Assembly: GCF_014529535.1 (NCBI RefSeq) | Contig: NC_050738.1 | Coordinates: forward strand, 434,001 to 498,000 | DNA length: 64,000 nt | Origin: Bradysia coprophila | Taxonomy: Eukaryota; Arthropoda; Insecta; Diptera; Sciaridae | Reading direction: 5' to 3' | Part shown: one piece after another, positions 9,566-21,079 of the stretch | Layout of the letters: every line of letters starts with the position of its first letter | How positions within the stretch are numbered: position 1 is the stretch's first letter | Position numbers and translations under genes: made by a program | Notes under the pieces: generated by a model | Seen by the model: only the letters and a program-made list of their open reading frames with translations | Told to the model about the DNA's origin: nothing | Databases searched by the model: none

Positions 9566-12149
9566 TAAAGCGTTTCCACGTTTTCCTACGCTACATTGCG
9601 AGTTCCCAATAGAATTAAAAACAAATCATTGGCGTCAATGGTTAAGTGTAATATAGAGAAAGCGGAACTGATATTCCCTAAACCGTGCAATAAGAAAAAC
9701 CCGATATCAATCTCAAAGAGAGTGGAATATAAAATTGCGGAAGGGAACGTGAAGGGTGCGGTTAAATTATTGTCATCATCGGATACCTTGGCACCACAAA
9801 ATTTGGAGACATTCCAGCGTCTGAAGGAGAAGCATCCGCCACCGTCAAGAGAATTGCACTTTCCAGAACCACCGAATAAAGACACTCAACCGCTGCAGGT
9901 CACCGAAAAGGAAGTGTTTTTGTCTTTGAAAGGATTTCCAAATGGTTCCGGTGCAGGAATAGATGGCATATTGCCACAACATCTTAAAGACTTAACGTTA
10001 CCTTCAACTGGAGAGGCAGGGCTGAAACTGATTAAAGCAGTCACCGATTTAACGAACTATATGCTGCGTGGCAGAATGGTTTCCAGATTAACCGAAATAA
10101 TGTATGGAGCCTCGCTGTGTGCTCTGAACAAAGAGCTTGGCGGGATTCGGCCAATAGCTGTTGGCAACACATTTCGTCGATTGGCTGCAAAAGTGGCTTG
10201 TGCATCAGTCCGTACCGATATGTCTTCGAAGTTTGCGCCAAGGCAGGTCGGTTATGGAATTCGAGGCGGTTGTGAGGCAGCGGCTCATGCCACAAGAACT
10301 TTTATAAAACGAAACAACAACAAAAGAGCGATGGTCCTGAAAATTGACTTTCGCAATGCTTTTAATGAAGTGGACCGTGACAAATTTTTGGCGGAAATGA
10401 AATTGAATTGCCCAGCAATCTATCCGTTCCTCTGGCAGTGTTACTCAATTTCAACATTGCTGTTCTATGGAGACTTCATTCTGCTATCACAAAACGGAGC
10501 TCAGCAAGGTGACCCATGTGGTCCGTTACTGTTCAGTTCAGCGATCCAATCGGTGGTGGCTGCATTGGTGTCAGAGTTCGTTGTATTTTACCTGGATGAT
10601 GGAACGATCGCAGGGGAACATGAGAGTGTTCTGAATGACTTCAAAACGGTCATTGATGAGTGTGGTAAAATTGGTCTCCATATAAACCCAACGAAGTGTG
10701 AGATATATTTTTGTGATGAAGTAGATAATGAAACCGTGAGAAGGTTTGACGAACTGTCACCAGGCATATGTGTTGTGAACGAACTGTCTCTGTTAGGAGC
10801 GCCGATAACAGACAACGCATCAAAGAAAGTCTTTAAGAAGAAACTGAATGAATTGAAATTGCTTTTTCGAAGATTAGAGGAATTGGATAACTACCATATC
10901 GCGTTTTACATACTGAAAAACTGCTTTGCACTGCCGAAATTGATATTTCTGCTAAGAACAACGGCAATGTGGAAAAGTCTGGATGCGATGGATGAATTCG
11001 ACACCGACATCAAAATGTCACTGGAACATTTAACGAACAGTAAACTCGACAACCAGACATGGGGCCAGGCATCGTTACCGGTCAGTGGTGGAGGTTTGGG
11101 AGTACGTAAAGTAAGAGACACAGCACTGCCAGCATTCTTGTCATCAGTGAACTCAGCATCTTCCTTGGTAAGCATTATGTTAAATTCACCCGCTTTACAC
11201 CTGGAAGAAATCGCTGATTACCAGGATGGTTTGAATGAGTGGAATCGTCTGTATCCAGAAACCGATACCCCCAAAAATCCATCACTCCAAAGCCAATGGA
11301 GTTCAATTGTGGTTGCAAAATCGTCCGGTGAGCTAAAACCAAACAGTGATGAAGAAAAAGCTCGTCTGCTAGCGATCCAACGCCCCGAATCAGGTGCCTG
11401 GTTACACGCGCTGCCGGCGAAGTCATTAGGAACACTCCTAGAAAACAATGCCTTTCGAGTGATCGTTGGTCTACGGTTAGGTTTGGACATATGCACGCCA
11501 CACGTTTGCAAATGCGGATCAATGGTGGACAGGAAGGGTCGCCATGGTCTTAAGTGCCGTAAGAGTGCAGGGAGGCATGCAAGACATTCGGAGCTCAACA
11601 CAATTATCAAAAGAGCATTAGTGTCAGCTGATGTACCCGCAAAATTAGAACCAGTTGGCCTGTCTCGGTCCGATGGCAAACGAGTAGACGGCATGACCCT
11701 GATACCATGGTCAAGAGGTAGTTCGCTTATCTGGGATGCGACATGCGCTGACACATTCGCACCAAGCAATCTGAAATCCAGTGCTACACGACCGGGCGGT
11801 GCAGCTGAAGACAAAGCAAAGTTAAAGACCAGGAAATATGCAGCCCTCGTCGACAGCAATTACGTTTTCGTTCCCTTTTCGGTGGAAACGATGGGGCCGT
11901 GGTGTAGTGAAGCCATAAGCTTTTTCAACAAGCTAAGCAAAATGATTGCCATCAAGACTAGTGAGCCAAGATCGAGGGTATTTCTTCAACAAAGGATTAG
12001 CATGGCCATTCAACGTGGCAACGCAGCTGCGGTAATGGGAACTTTTAGCAATGATGACAATATGGAGGAGATTTTTTATTTGTTATGAAGATGAGAATTG
12101 TTTGAAATTGACAAATGTGTACGAATGCTGATAATAAACGAAAATTTGT
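9566..12149 (+). mobile_element. RLE-type non-LTR retrotransposon, probably 5'-truncated
   Basis: The element carries one long open frame (see the CDS at 9569-12088) followed by about 60 bp of 3' UTR with an aataaa at about 12133. A 10-bp direct repeat, acatttaaac, lies at 9556-9565 and 12150-12159, exactly at the limits of the element. I read it as the target site duplication. There is no N-terminal zinc-finger or Myb region as in full-length R2-group elements, so the copy is probably 5'-truncated. Because the repeat is AT-rich, chance cannot be fully excluded. Confidence 0.75.
9569..12088 (+). CDS. Reverse transcriptase with restriction-like endonuclease
   Basis: The frame is open from 9569, right after a TAA at 9566; the first ATG is at 9638, giving about 816 residues. 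The N-terminal 100 residues resemble the linker seen before RT in this group (GNVKGAVKLLSS, KHPPP). RT motifs follow: LKIDFRNAFNEVD (finger/palm A aspartate), NGAQQGDPCGPLLF (QGDP motif) and FYLDDGT, where the usual [FY]ADD catalytic box reads YLDDG. The C-terminal region has a C-x-C-x8-H-x3-C cluster (CKCGSMVDRKGRHGLKC), then KRVDG followed by WDAT 15 residues later. That matches the restriction-like endonuclease of R2/NeSL/Utopia-type elements. No stop or frameshift interrupts it, so the copy is young or under constraint. The exact clade is not assigned. Confidence 0.9.
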   Translation, partial: SVSTFSYATLRVPNRIKNKSLASMVKCNIEKAELIFPKPCNKKNPISISKRVEYKIAEGNVKGAVKLLSSSDTLAPQNLETFQRLKEKHPPPSRELHFPEPPNKDTQPLQVTEKEVFLSLKGFPNGSGAGIDGILPQHLKDLTLPSTGEAGLKLIKAVTDLTNYMLRGRMVSRLTEIMYGASLCALNKELGGIRPIAVGNTFRRLAAKVACASVRTDMSSKFAPRQVGYGIRGGCEAAAHATRTFIKRNNNKRAMVLKIDFRNAFNEVDRDKFLAEMKLNCPAIYPFLWQCYSISTLLFYGDFILLSQNGAQQGDPCGPLLFSSAIQSVVAALVSEFVVFYLDDGTIAGEHESVLNDFKTVIDECGKIGLHINPTKCEIYFCDEVDNETVRRFDELSPGICVVNELSLLGAPITDNASKKVFKKKLNELKLLFRRLEELDNYHIAFYILKNCFALPKLIFLLRTTAMWKSLDAMDEFDTDIKMSLEHLTNSKLDNQTWGQASLPVSGGGLGVRKVRDTALPAFLSSVNSASSLVSIMLNSPALHLEEIADYQDGLNEWNRLYPETDTPKNPSLQSQWSSIVVAKSSGELKPNSDEEKARLLAIQRPESGAWLHALPAKSLGTLLENNAFRVIVGLRLGLDICTPHVCKCGSMVDRKGRHGLKCRKSAGRHARHSELNTIIKRALVSADVPAKLEPVGLSRSDGKRVDGMTLIPWSRGSSLIWDATCADTFAPSNLKSSATRPGGAAEDKAKLKTRKYAALVDSNYVFVPFSVETMGPWCSEAISFFNKLSKMIAIKTSEPRSRVFLQQRISMAIQRGNAAAVMGTFSNDDNMEEIFYLL

Positions 12150-12159
12150 ACATTTAAAC

Positions 12160-13324
12160 GTAATTTTTAAGATTACCGCCGACGTTTTATTTTTACTGGG
12201 TTATCCCTTTTGAACCTCACATCACACCAAACGACAATATTGTTGTTTGTTTACATGATTGGTCACCATAAATTTTTCTTAAATTCGTTTGCTTTGATGA
12301 ATATTTAAAGTAAACCGTTGATTGTAATGTTAAAAAAACACAAAAAGCACATTTCCGCACAAAATCTGATTTAAATCACATCGAAATCACCGAAATTATT
12401 ACATTTTTCACAACCGACACTAAATTTTTGCTTTGGTGATTTGACGTTTCAAAAACAGTACTCATGTTACGATTAACGACTTTAACGACGATTCTCTTCG
12501 TTAAACCATATTCGACTAAGTTCAAGGTGGATGTGATTTGGGTGTGAAATTGAGTGGGAAGTGCTTTTTCAAAGATTTTCTTTTTGTAAAATCTTTTAAA
12601 TATGACAATATTATGAGAATGCCCGATGTACGACTTTCTTATTTTTCGTATTTCTGCTGATATTTGACAAAAAATCGCGAAAAGAATCGATTAGTCCCTC
12701 TCTTATTACTTTCCGTATGCAGTATGCTATTTTATATGTCTCTGTGTGGTTAAGACAAGCATTATGAATGCCTTCGGATCAGGATCACAATCACCAACTC
12801 GTTAAAATAAACATTTGAACACAGGTGCATAATATTTATATTACATACGCGCGGTGTTCGGATGTCAAAATTACTTAACGAGAAGAATAATTCAAAAATT
12901 ACACTTCAGTTCTATGTTGTTGTCTCGTTTTCGCTTATGTGATAAAATAGAGTACCTACTTGTCACTATCAGTCTTGGCAAGCCTCGACTTCTTCTTTGC
13001 GACAAGTGTGTAATATAAATTACTTTATGAACGAGGTAAAGGGTTTTCCCTAGTAAAGTAAATAACTATTACATCTTGTGAGTCCTAGGACGGAAAGTGG
13101 CACTTTTCGTGAAAGAATTGTCAACAAGAAAATTTAAAAATTGAGTGTGTTGCGTTCAGTAGCATTCTCAGCTCGATAAACAATTAATTATATAAAGAAC
13201 ATCAGTGGTGTGTCTCGCTTGGGTCTAAAAACATTAAAAACTATTTCATTGCAAAATTTAACGTTAGGACTAGTTATTTTGGTTGTTAGGAACATGAATC
13301 TATAATGTGGAATGTTAAAGCATA
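12160..13324. other. Non-coding stretch
   Basis: No gene or clear repeat recognised between the retrotransposon and Rep-A copy 2. Short open frames on the minus strand (13188-13385) run into the repeat and are not credible. Confidence 0.3.
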
Positions 13325-14518
13325 AACGAGCCGTCAGAACAGTCGGAGCTTTCGCTGCGACTGAGCCCCGTACGAACCCGTACATCTATTGCGTACGCGA
13401 CCCTAGTTCGTCGGTCGCCCTACTCTTACCCTAAACCTACTAATCTAAAATTCTTATGAAATGTGCACGTCTTAAAAATTGCGCATAGCGCAATTATGAA
13501 GCCCCGTACGACGTTCCTTTCAACTGTAACCCAAACTTAAAACTTAAAATTTTTTGCAACAATTTATATTAACCTATATTTACCTATAAATAAACATTTT
13601 ACTAATAAATATGCTAGTATATAGCTCAAAAGAACTATCTACACCGTTATATAGCTCAATATAGCTGTATATATTTGTAAATAGATATCCATATTTGGGA
13701 TGCTTGAAACACCACACACACATAACCAATCAGTAACTTTGTAAGTATCATTTTCACCGATTTCTATTGTTTTTACAAAAATCCAAAATGGCGGCCGACG
13801 GCCATTTTGTTAGGAGGTGGAAATTAGTACAGCTGCTTTACATTCAATAATACCTTTCAAAAAAAAATCATGAAATTCGGTCAAATTTTACTCGAGATAT
13901 TAACAAAAAAACACTACGTTCACTGTACGGCCGAGTAGCTCACGCTCCGGTGAACCAAATTTCATAAACTTTTTTTTTCCCTGATTGGTATTCAATACGT
14001 ATCTAATAAAGTAAAATCTATCTAAATCCGTTTAAATTTGGCCAGCCTACAAGCAAAAACGGCTTGCCGCCCTGTACCTAGTTCACACCAAGGGGTCTAA
14101 CTCACGAGTCGATCATCCGATTTCCATAAACTTTTTTCTTGTCGATCGGTATTCTAAATACCTTTCATTTGACATATCACTTACAAGTGTAGCCTTTAAA
14201 TGGCCAGAGAAATCTTTGGAAAACGTTAAAGCACTTATGGGGCCCCAGCTCTGGAGGGGTCGACCCAAAATCGCCCATCTTCGAACTTAGCCTCACTATT
14301 TCAACTACCTTTCAGGGAAAACAATTTTTTTTGAAATCGGATTTGATTTACTCAAGATATCGACGTGACGGACAGACAGACGGACAGACAAAATTTTTAT
14401 TGCGGATTCGTTATCTATGAACATAGGCAAACACTTGGCCCTTACCGTCTGCTTCGAATTCCATCAATTACACACGGCATCGTAATCCTATAAGCCCCTT
14501 CATACTTCTTACGGGGCT
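13325..14518 (+). repeat. Rep-A interspersed repeat, copy 2 (fullest copy)
   Basis: Starts with cgagccgtcagaacagtcgg and ends with tacggggct-like sequence followed by an A-run. About 170 bp from the left end lies the palindrome aattgcgcatagcgcaatt, followed by gaagccccgtacgacgttcc, the internal boundary where copy 1 begins. The interior holds the gccattttgttagga core, the acgagtcgatcatccgattt block and a gacggacagacagacggac tract. I see no protein domain. The 3' A-run is compatible with retroposition, but no target duplication is clear. Confidence 0.85.
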
Positions 14519-15002
14519 AAAAAAGTTGAATTCACATTCGTCCGATTCGTTCTTTGCAGCCGTTTACTTGACATTTGGAATTAAAACAATGAAAATTTCA
14601 ACACAACAATAGAAACGTCACGTAAATGGAGACAAAACAGATGACTGTGAGGCCACAATGGAAGCAATTTGTACCGATCCTTATTGCATGTGTAGAATCA
14701 TAACGGACCTCGTATTGACATGATCGTCATCTCTCTGTGAAAAACACAGAATAAATCCATTTTCGAAAAACGAGCTCGAATCCACAAATTTTTCCATTGG
14801 GAATTCTCGAAATTCGAAAATTTACTTGAACACATTTTCATATTTTTTTTATTCGAATATAATAGTGGCTCGAAGTGTTATTGAGGAATACAAAGTTTCT
14901 TTTGTAGAAATAAATAAATTTCGGTCTTTGATTTGTATTGATTTTGCGAAAATTATTATTCTTACGCGTTTGTGATAATCAACATTCAGTCAAAATAATA
15001 AA
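14519..15002. promoter_or_regulatory. Upstream region of PDAP1
   Basis: About 480 bp between Rep-A copy 2 and the PDAP1 start codon. It must contain the promoter and 5' UTR. I see no clear TATA box at a suitable distance, which would fit a broadly expressed gene. Confidence 0.3.
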
Positions 15003-16290
15003 ATGCCTAGAGGTAATGTTGACGAATCAATTTTCATAAATTAATGTAATTGCTGACGCCCCAATATGCAATGCGTGTTTGTCGAGAAAAATTTGTTTTT
15101 ACATTTTATGTGGATCGAGAAAATGAGGAAAATTGTCTATTTCTGTTCGTTCGTTGCCAAATTTTCACTGTATTCTGCAATTTAATTTCATTGAAAATCC
15201 GTTTGTGTTGCATTGATTGAGGACATAACCTTAAATTCGATATTGACACTGGCATATTTTGCGTATTTTTTGAGTCTTTGGCTTATGATGCAGACGTTGT
15301 AGCCCGAAAAGGACCATCACAATATTGTGAACTTTTTTTGTGTACTGTACGTGGCGTAGTATTGTTCTGACTTTTCCAATTTTATTGAGTTCAAGGTCGT
15401 GTTTTCAATTAATGCCGGTGTGACGTCGGTTTTGATTTTTTTAGTGATCAAAATGTAGTTGTCTGGGATGTTAGGGTTTCGAGATAAACTAGAAGTGGGT
15501 AGCGACACGCGATCAAAGAGATTCGAAGTTTTTGTTTAGATTTTCGAAAAATTATGAGGAATTTCCGCATTTACCTTATGGCATTTTCTGAGTTTACATT
15601 TGTGATTGCTAGGGTTACGAAGACGAACAGCAAAAACTGCTTTGCCCAATAGTGATCTCTCGGTTCCTTCGCTGCATCGCTAAGTCTTTTATATTTGTCA
15701 TTTCAGGAAAATATGTCAATCACAAAGGTAGAAGTCGTCACTTCACCAGTTTCGAGGAGTTGGAAGAGGAGCGCAAAAATAAACTAAAGAAACAGCAAGA
15801 AAGAGGTGACGATGAAGATAGCTCGGAGGAAGAAGAAGAGGATAAGTCTAGCGATGACGGTAGTGACGAATCAGACAGTGATGAAAGCGAAGACGAAAAC
15901 AAAAAAGCCAAAGGAGTGTCCGGTCTAATTGAAATTGAGAATCCAAATCGAGTTCAAAAGAAATCGGCCGAAAAGGTAACGAAAGTGAATACAGCCGGAC
16001 CGTCGAAGCCAGAATTGTCGCGACGTGAACGGGAAGAATTGGAAAAACAGAGAGCACAAGCCAATTACCAGAAATTGCATGCGGAGGGCAAAACTGATCA
16101 GGCTCGCGCTGATTTGGCACGATTAGCTATAATTAAACAACATAGAGCCGAGGCAGCTGCACGACGAGAGGCTGAAAAGAAAGGTTTGTATTTAGCAAGT
16201 TGATTTCCTTGTTGGTATCAAAATTTCATTTCTTTTCCAACTTTTCCGTTTGTCTTTTCAGAGAAGGAAGAAAAGAGCAAGAAAACATAG
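15003..16290 (+). CDS. PDAP1: PDAP1, 28 kDa heat- and acid-stable phosphoprotein
   Basis: Three coding exons: 15003-15012, 15707-16183 and 16262-16290, joining in phase to 171 residues (human PDAP1 is about 181). Exon 1 encodes only MPR plus one base and ends in a gtaatg donor. The protein opens [18 protein letters not shown], a typical PDAP1 N-terminus. Then come a basic/acidic stretch, a Ser/Glu/Asp-rich segment (about residues 30-65) with casein-kinase-like sites, a [14 protein letters not shown] block near residue 75, and the conserved C-terminal helix with [13 protein letters not shown] and [14 protein letters not shown]. The tail is [13 protein letters not shown]1 is an RNA-associated phosphoprotein originally found as a PDGF-A binder; its exact role is unsettled. 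The usual SPEEL after FT reads SFEEL here. Confidence 0.93.
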
Positions 16291-17080
16291 TAGGAACTGA
16301 TGCGGCAATACTCGATGGCAATTGATAAAAGAATTGGTTCATGCTGGATGCGAATCCTGTTTTGTTTGAATTTCAATTATTTCTACATCATCCTAACAAA
16401 TTTTTATATACGAAACGAACGAGGGAAATGAATTCATGAAATTAAATTAATTCATTTGTTTCAACTGAAGTGACGTGATTTTATTTCAGTTCGGTCCATC
16501 GCAAGATTTTCTGTGTCATTCAGCGACCATTTCTAAATGTCACACAGTTCTGTGAAAACGCTAATGAAAAAGTTAAGTGGAGCACCGTTTGATGTGATAA
16601 TTTACAAAATGAAAAAAAAAATCGTTTCATGTAGCGCTAACAATTTCAATATCGACTACTGTTACTAGCCGGGATACTGGTGCTGACGCCCCGCCATGAA
16701 TAGAAAATTTTAAGCAGAGTTTTTCGTTTGCAATATTTTCTTGAGAATAGATCAAACCGAGCAAACGGTTAAAGCATACCAAATAAAAGCCCCCAGGACA
16801 TGCTCACGTTTTTTGAAAAAATACCCTGCCTATGCCAGTGCCTATTTTTACTTCATTACATTTATCAAAATTCCTAAAAATTCTTTAAAATGCATTCGAA
16901 AATATGAAAAATAGGCTCTGCCCCATGCCCAAGACTAATAAGCCCAGTCTAAAACAGTTTTCCATTAACTTGTGAGTGGCTACCTCTAAATCAAATTTTA
17001 AAGAGAGAGAGATAGAGAAAATTCGTTAAAATAGATCGATTAAAAGAGAGGATTTGCTCAGTTACGCTGATAGTTTATTA
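16291..17080. other. Non-coding stretch downstream of PDAP1
   Basis: 3' UTR and intergenic sequence. I see no other gene. The 8 bp at 17073-17080 (gtttatta) are one half of the target duplication of the next element. Confidence 0.35.
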
Positions 17081-17124
17081 CGAGGGGTAACCGACTGGCC
17101 AAAATGGTGGCAAATCAATTTCTA

Positions 17125-17400
17125 ATTCCTTTCAATTCCGTTTAATTACTTCAATTACCGGACCAACTCGTCTAATTGCCGGATTCGCTCTATTTCCTTT
17201 CAATTCCTTTCAATTCCGTTCAATTCCTTTCAATTCCCTTTCAATTTCCTTTCAATTCCCTTTCAATTTCTAAAGTTACTTCCTGTCAATTCCTTTTAAT
17301 TGCTCTTAATTCCTTTTATTTCTTTAATTAACGGATTAACACCACTACTTGCCGGATTCGCCCTTCAATTCCTATAATTCCAATCAATTCCTTCAATTCC
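17125..17400. repeat. (TTTCAATTCC)n-like tract, left
   Basis: Variable decamer repeats of the form caattcctt/caattccgt, interspersed with ggattaac and ccggattcgc words. Part of the DNA transposon at 17081-19897; a matching tract lies near its other end in the same orientation. Confidence 0.8.
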
Positions 17401-17770
17401 ACGAATTTTCGAAATAATTGCTCGATATTTTCAAATAGGTATAAATTTAAAGTCAAACTTAAACCCTTAAGCATTTCGGAAAAAGAATCGTCAGACTATA
17501 TCAAGATAAAATTTGGAACAACTATGTTGTCCTACATTTGAGACTCATTTTGTTAGAATCTTTACTTTTTACTCATACTTTTTAGAAGAGATTTTTCAAT
17601 TTCAATTTAGATTAAACCGTCCAATTGACTGCAGTTTTGTTTAAAATGATTTCACATCGCACATCATTGTTTATTTTAGATAAATAGTATTTTTCGTACC
17701 AAGTCAGGAAATGACGAAAAACTTTTGTGCATCCGACAACTGAAATATGACATATTTTGCCATGATTTTT

Positions 17771-18826
17771 AGCCCCGTACGAAGTACGAAGGGGCTTATA
17801 GGATTACGATTCCGTGTGTAATTGATGGAATTCGAAGCAGACGGCAAGGGCAAAGTGTTTGCCTATGTTCATAGATAACGAATCCGCAATAAAAATTTTG
17901 TCTGTCCGTCTGTCCGTCTGTCACGTCGATATCTTGAGTAAATCAAATCCGATTTCAAAATATTTTTTTCCCCTGAAAGGTAGTTGAAATAGTGAGGCTA
18001 AGTTCGAAGATGGGCGATTTTGGGTCGACCCCTCCATAGCTGGGGCCCCATAAGTGCGTTAACGTTTTCCAAAGATTTCTCTGGCCATTTAAAGGCTACA
18101 CTTGTAAGTGATACATCAAATGAAAGGTATTTACAATACCTATCCACAAAAAAAAAGTTTATGGAAATTGGATGACCGACTCGTGAGTTAGACCCCTTGG
18201 TGTGAACTAGGTACAGGGCGGCAATCCGTTTTTGCTTGTAGGTTAGTCAAATTTGAACGGATTTAGATGGATTTTGATTTATTAGATAGGTATTGACCGT
18301 ACCAATCAGGGAAAGTTTATGAAATTCGGTTTACCGGAGCGTGAGCTAGGTCTCTTGGAGTGAGCTTATATGGGGCTACTCGGCCGTACAGTGAAGGTGG
18401 TGTTTTTTGTTAATATCTCGAGTAAAATTTAACCGAATTTCATGAATTTTTTTTTGTTTGAAAGGTACTAACGAATGTAAAGCAGCCGTTGTACTTTCCA
18501 CCTCCTAACAAAATGGCCGTCGGCCGCCATTTTGGATTTTTGTAAAATCAATATAAATAGGTGAAAATGATAATTCCAAAATCACTGATCAGTGGGAAGT
18601 GTAGTTTGTGTTACTTTTGAAAGGAACGTCGTACGGGGCTTCGTAATTGCGCTATGCGCAATTTTTAAGACGTACACATTGCATAAGAATTTTACGACGT
18701 TTACGGGCGCAATAGGCTTACGGTAAGATTAGGGCGACGGACGAAGTAAGGTCACGTGCGCAATAGATGTACGGGTTTGTACGGGGCTCAGTCGCAGCAA
18801 ACGCTCCGACTGTTCTGACGGCTCGT
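17771..18826 (-). repeat. Rep-A interspersed repeat, copy 3 (reverse)
   Basis: Reverse-oriented copy. It begins with agccccgtacgaagtacgaa and ends with the complement of cgagccgtcagaacagtcgg near 18826. It contains the gacggacagac tract, the gccattttgttagga core, the aattgcgcatagcgcaatt-type palindrome near 18646-18665, and the left-end block. It is nested inside the element at 17081-19897. Confidence 0.85.
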
Positions 18827-18970
18827 TCATTAACCCGCTGGTAACGAATTCACTAAATTCTAAGAATTCTTTTATTCTTCTTTTGTTATAATGGCAGACG
18901 ATACCAGCCGTATTTGTAGAGAATTTTTCAGTTTTTCCCGAACTATATATCGTGCAGGAATAGTTATTTT

Positions 18971-19150
18971 CGTATATGTTGTGTACGGTATATTTTAGGC
19001 AATTTCGCGGATTGTAGCGCAAACGAAGTGAGGGCGACAAGCGAAAGTGCCTAAAATAAATCGTCCACAACAGATGCGTATACAACTTTTCATGCTGAGG
19101 GCCTAAGTTACGAGAAAAATTCCGTAATTTATGCCCAAGCCATGAAAAAA
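18971..19150. repeat. Rep-B foldback repeat, copy a
   Basis: Left arm cgtatatgttgtgtacggta..ttttaggca and right arm tgcctaaaat..cgtccacaacagatgcgta enclose a centre with caaacgaagtgagggcgac. It is followed by a tail with tacaacttttcatgc. Closely similar sequences lie at 43509-43690 and, truncated, at 49533-49606. Confidence 0.8.
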
Positions 19151-19724
19151 ACTTCATGACTATACGACTGATTAATGAATGTGAAATGTGTATGTTTTCA
19201 AGTAAATTGCTGTGTTTTGTCTGTTTCAGTTGTCCGATGCACAAAACGTTGTTCGTACCTCGACAGGAAATGGATTTGTTCAGCACACGTCAGCAAAAGC
19301 CAAAGCACTCAATTTTTTGTTTCGTTCAAGTGATCGACATCGTAAGATTTTAGGCTTTTGAAAAGTTGATGGAATAGATGATATTGTCAGTGATGCATTT
19401 TTTTGTAAATTTGGTTTGAAACTGGAGCATTTCTAATCGGCAATGCCCCAGCCTAACATTCCCCCGACGAATATTCACTTGTTTGTTGCGGATCAAATTC
19501 TTCCGTATCTGACTCACAAGAATCCTCTGAAGAAGAATCCTTCAGTGTGCATATTTTGAACATAAAAGGACGTTGGACCTGTTCTAAAATGGAACTGATC
19601 AACACTGTACACTGTTATTTATTGTGCGGGAGCCTTTAAAATTAAAACAAAAAGGAAATAATGTGGTTTTGCATTCGCTGGCCCTTTTTTCCGATAATCA
19701 CACTTATCAGCATTTACTCTCATT

Positions 19725-19860
19725 TACTTTCAATTCCTTACAATTCCACATATTTCCAGTCAATTCCTATCAATTCCGATCAATTCCTGGCAATTCCGAT
19801 CAATTCCGGTCAATTCCATCAATTCCAATTATTTACCGGATACTCCGGCAATTCCTTTGA
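19725..19860. repeat. (CAATTCC)n-like tract, right
   Basis: Repeats such as caattcctat, caattccgat and caattcctgg, in the same orientation as the left tract of the same transposon. Confidence 0.75.
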
Positions 19861-19905
19861 GGGTGTGTAGTCAATTACCCGAGTCGGTTACCCCTCGGTT
19901 TATTA

Positions 19906-21079
19906 TCATTGTCGGAGAGACTCACTCATATTTGTTTTACCGTACATTGGCAGACACGCATGCATCTTTACAAGAATAGTTCTCTTTCTATCATAATTCA
20001 ATGTACAGTCGGCGACTTTCAAATAAGTGACGCATATTGTTTCAGCTGATCCACTCATCCAAAGAAAACTGCTTATTAGGGTGTAGCGTTTTGACAAAAA
20101 TGTTTTATTTTTTAAGGCCTGCGGATAGGTTTGATGCAGAATGGTCCGCTGATCACGAAAAAAGCAAAAAAAAATGAAGTTTGAATCTCCTCTGAAAACC
20201 AACTTTTTTGATCGCAAACCCATAGTGAGATTAGTTCTGCCGACTCATAATTACTCGTAGAGACCGTGGCTTCAATTTGGAATACTTTAAAATTAAAAAA
20301 ATTGACTCAACGATGAAAAATTACAAGATTGGCTGCCGACCATGACTTTTTCATATTTTTTTTTGGATTTAAAGCTTTCTTAAATCTGTGACTGGAAAGC
20401 TATATAGTCGTGTCGTAGCTCATTTTCAAGGGAATTTTAAGAGCTTTCGAACGAATATAGATTCGAAGTTAAGTTTCACCGGGTTGCAGAAAGCAGATTC
20501 GTTGATCTCTAGTGTGTAGAAAATGGTACGAGAAAAACTAATTTTTTTTATTTTTCACAGAATTTATGCAAAAACGGTGCCAGATTGTTCTTAGTACTGC
20601 TGGCGTTAGCAATCCTGGGAAGAAATTTGAAGAAGAAAAATCATTTTGATGATTTATCGATTATCATAAAGATATTACAGTTAAAGTTGGTCCAAAAGTT
20701 GGCTATTTCTTCACAGGATTGCTATTATGTTACTGCCAGCAATATTTTGCTGTCCGTATTTGCTGTTGCCCAAGAAAATTACCTCTAAACGTTCTAACCC
20801 AAGCATGTAAAAAATGTTGTCAATAGAAACGAAAATTTCAAGCTTCGCTGTAGAGATTTTCTGATTTTTTTCTCTTCCTTGAATAATGTGAAATTGCCTC
20901 GCTTTGGATCAACCAACCAAAAACTGCGCTACATTTTATTGTCGTTATTTTAAATGCACAATACATCGAAAGCAAATTTTTATTTTTATTCACAAATCGT
21001 TTTTATTTTCCACATTTCTGTCGACTCTAATCCCAGTTGTTCCATTGCGATTTGGTCAAGATTCCTTAGGGTGCCTTTC
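19906..21079. other. Non-coding stretch with 3' end of the Cys-rich peptide gene
   Basis: No supported gene on either strand. On the minus strand, about 75 bp past the stop of the Cys-rich peptide gene, a gaaaataaaa sequence (aataaa at about 21002-21007) is a good polyadenylation signal. Confidence 0.35.

Larger units (their letters stand above)
17081..19897. mobile_element. DNA transposon with 8-bp TSD and nested repeats
   Basis: Terminal inverted repeats are cgaggggtaaccgact (17081-17096) and its exact complement (19882-19897). The flanks are an exact 8-bp duplication, gtttatta, at 17073-17080 and 19898-19905. Just inside each end lies a low-complexity tract of caattcc-type words (about 17125-17400 and 19725-19860). 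The centre holds a reverse Rep-A copy (17771-18826) and a Rep-B foldback (18971-19150). No transposase was found, so it is non-autonomous. An 8-bp duplication fits hAT, but the terminal sequence is not typical, so I leave the superfamily open. Confidence 0.85.

Noticed and set aside
11218..11859. 213-codon minus-strand frame
   Set aside because: It is a shadow of the RT-endonuclease coding frame on the other strand.
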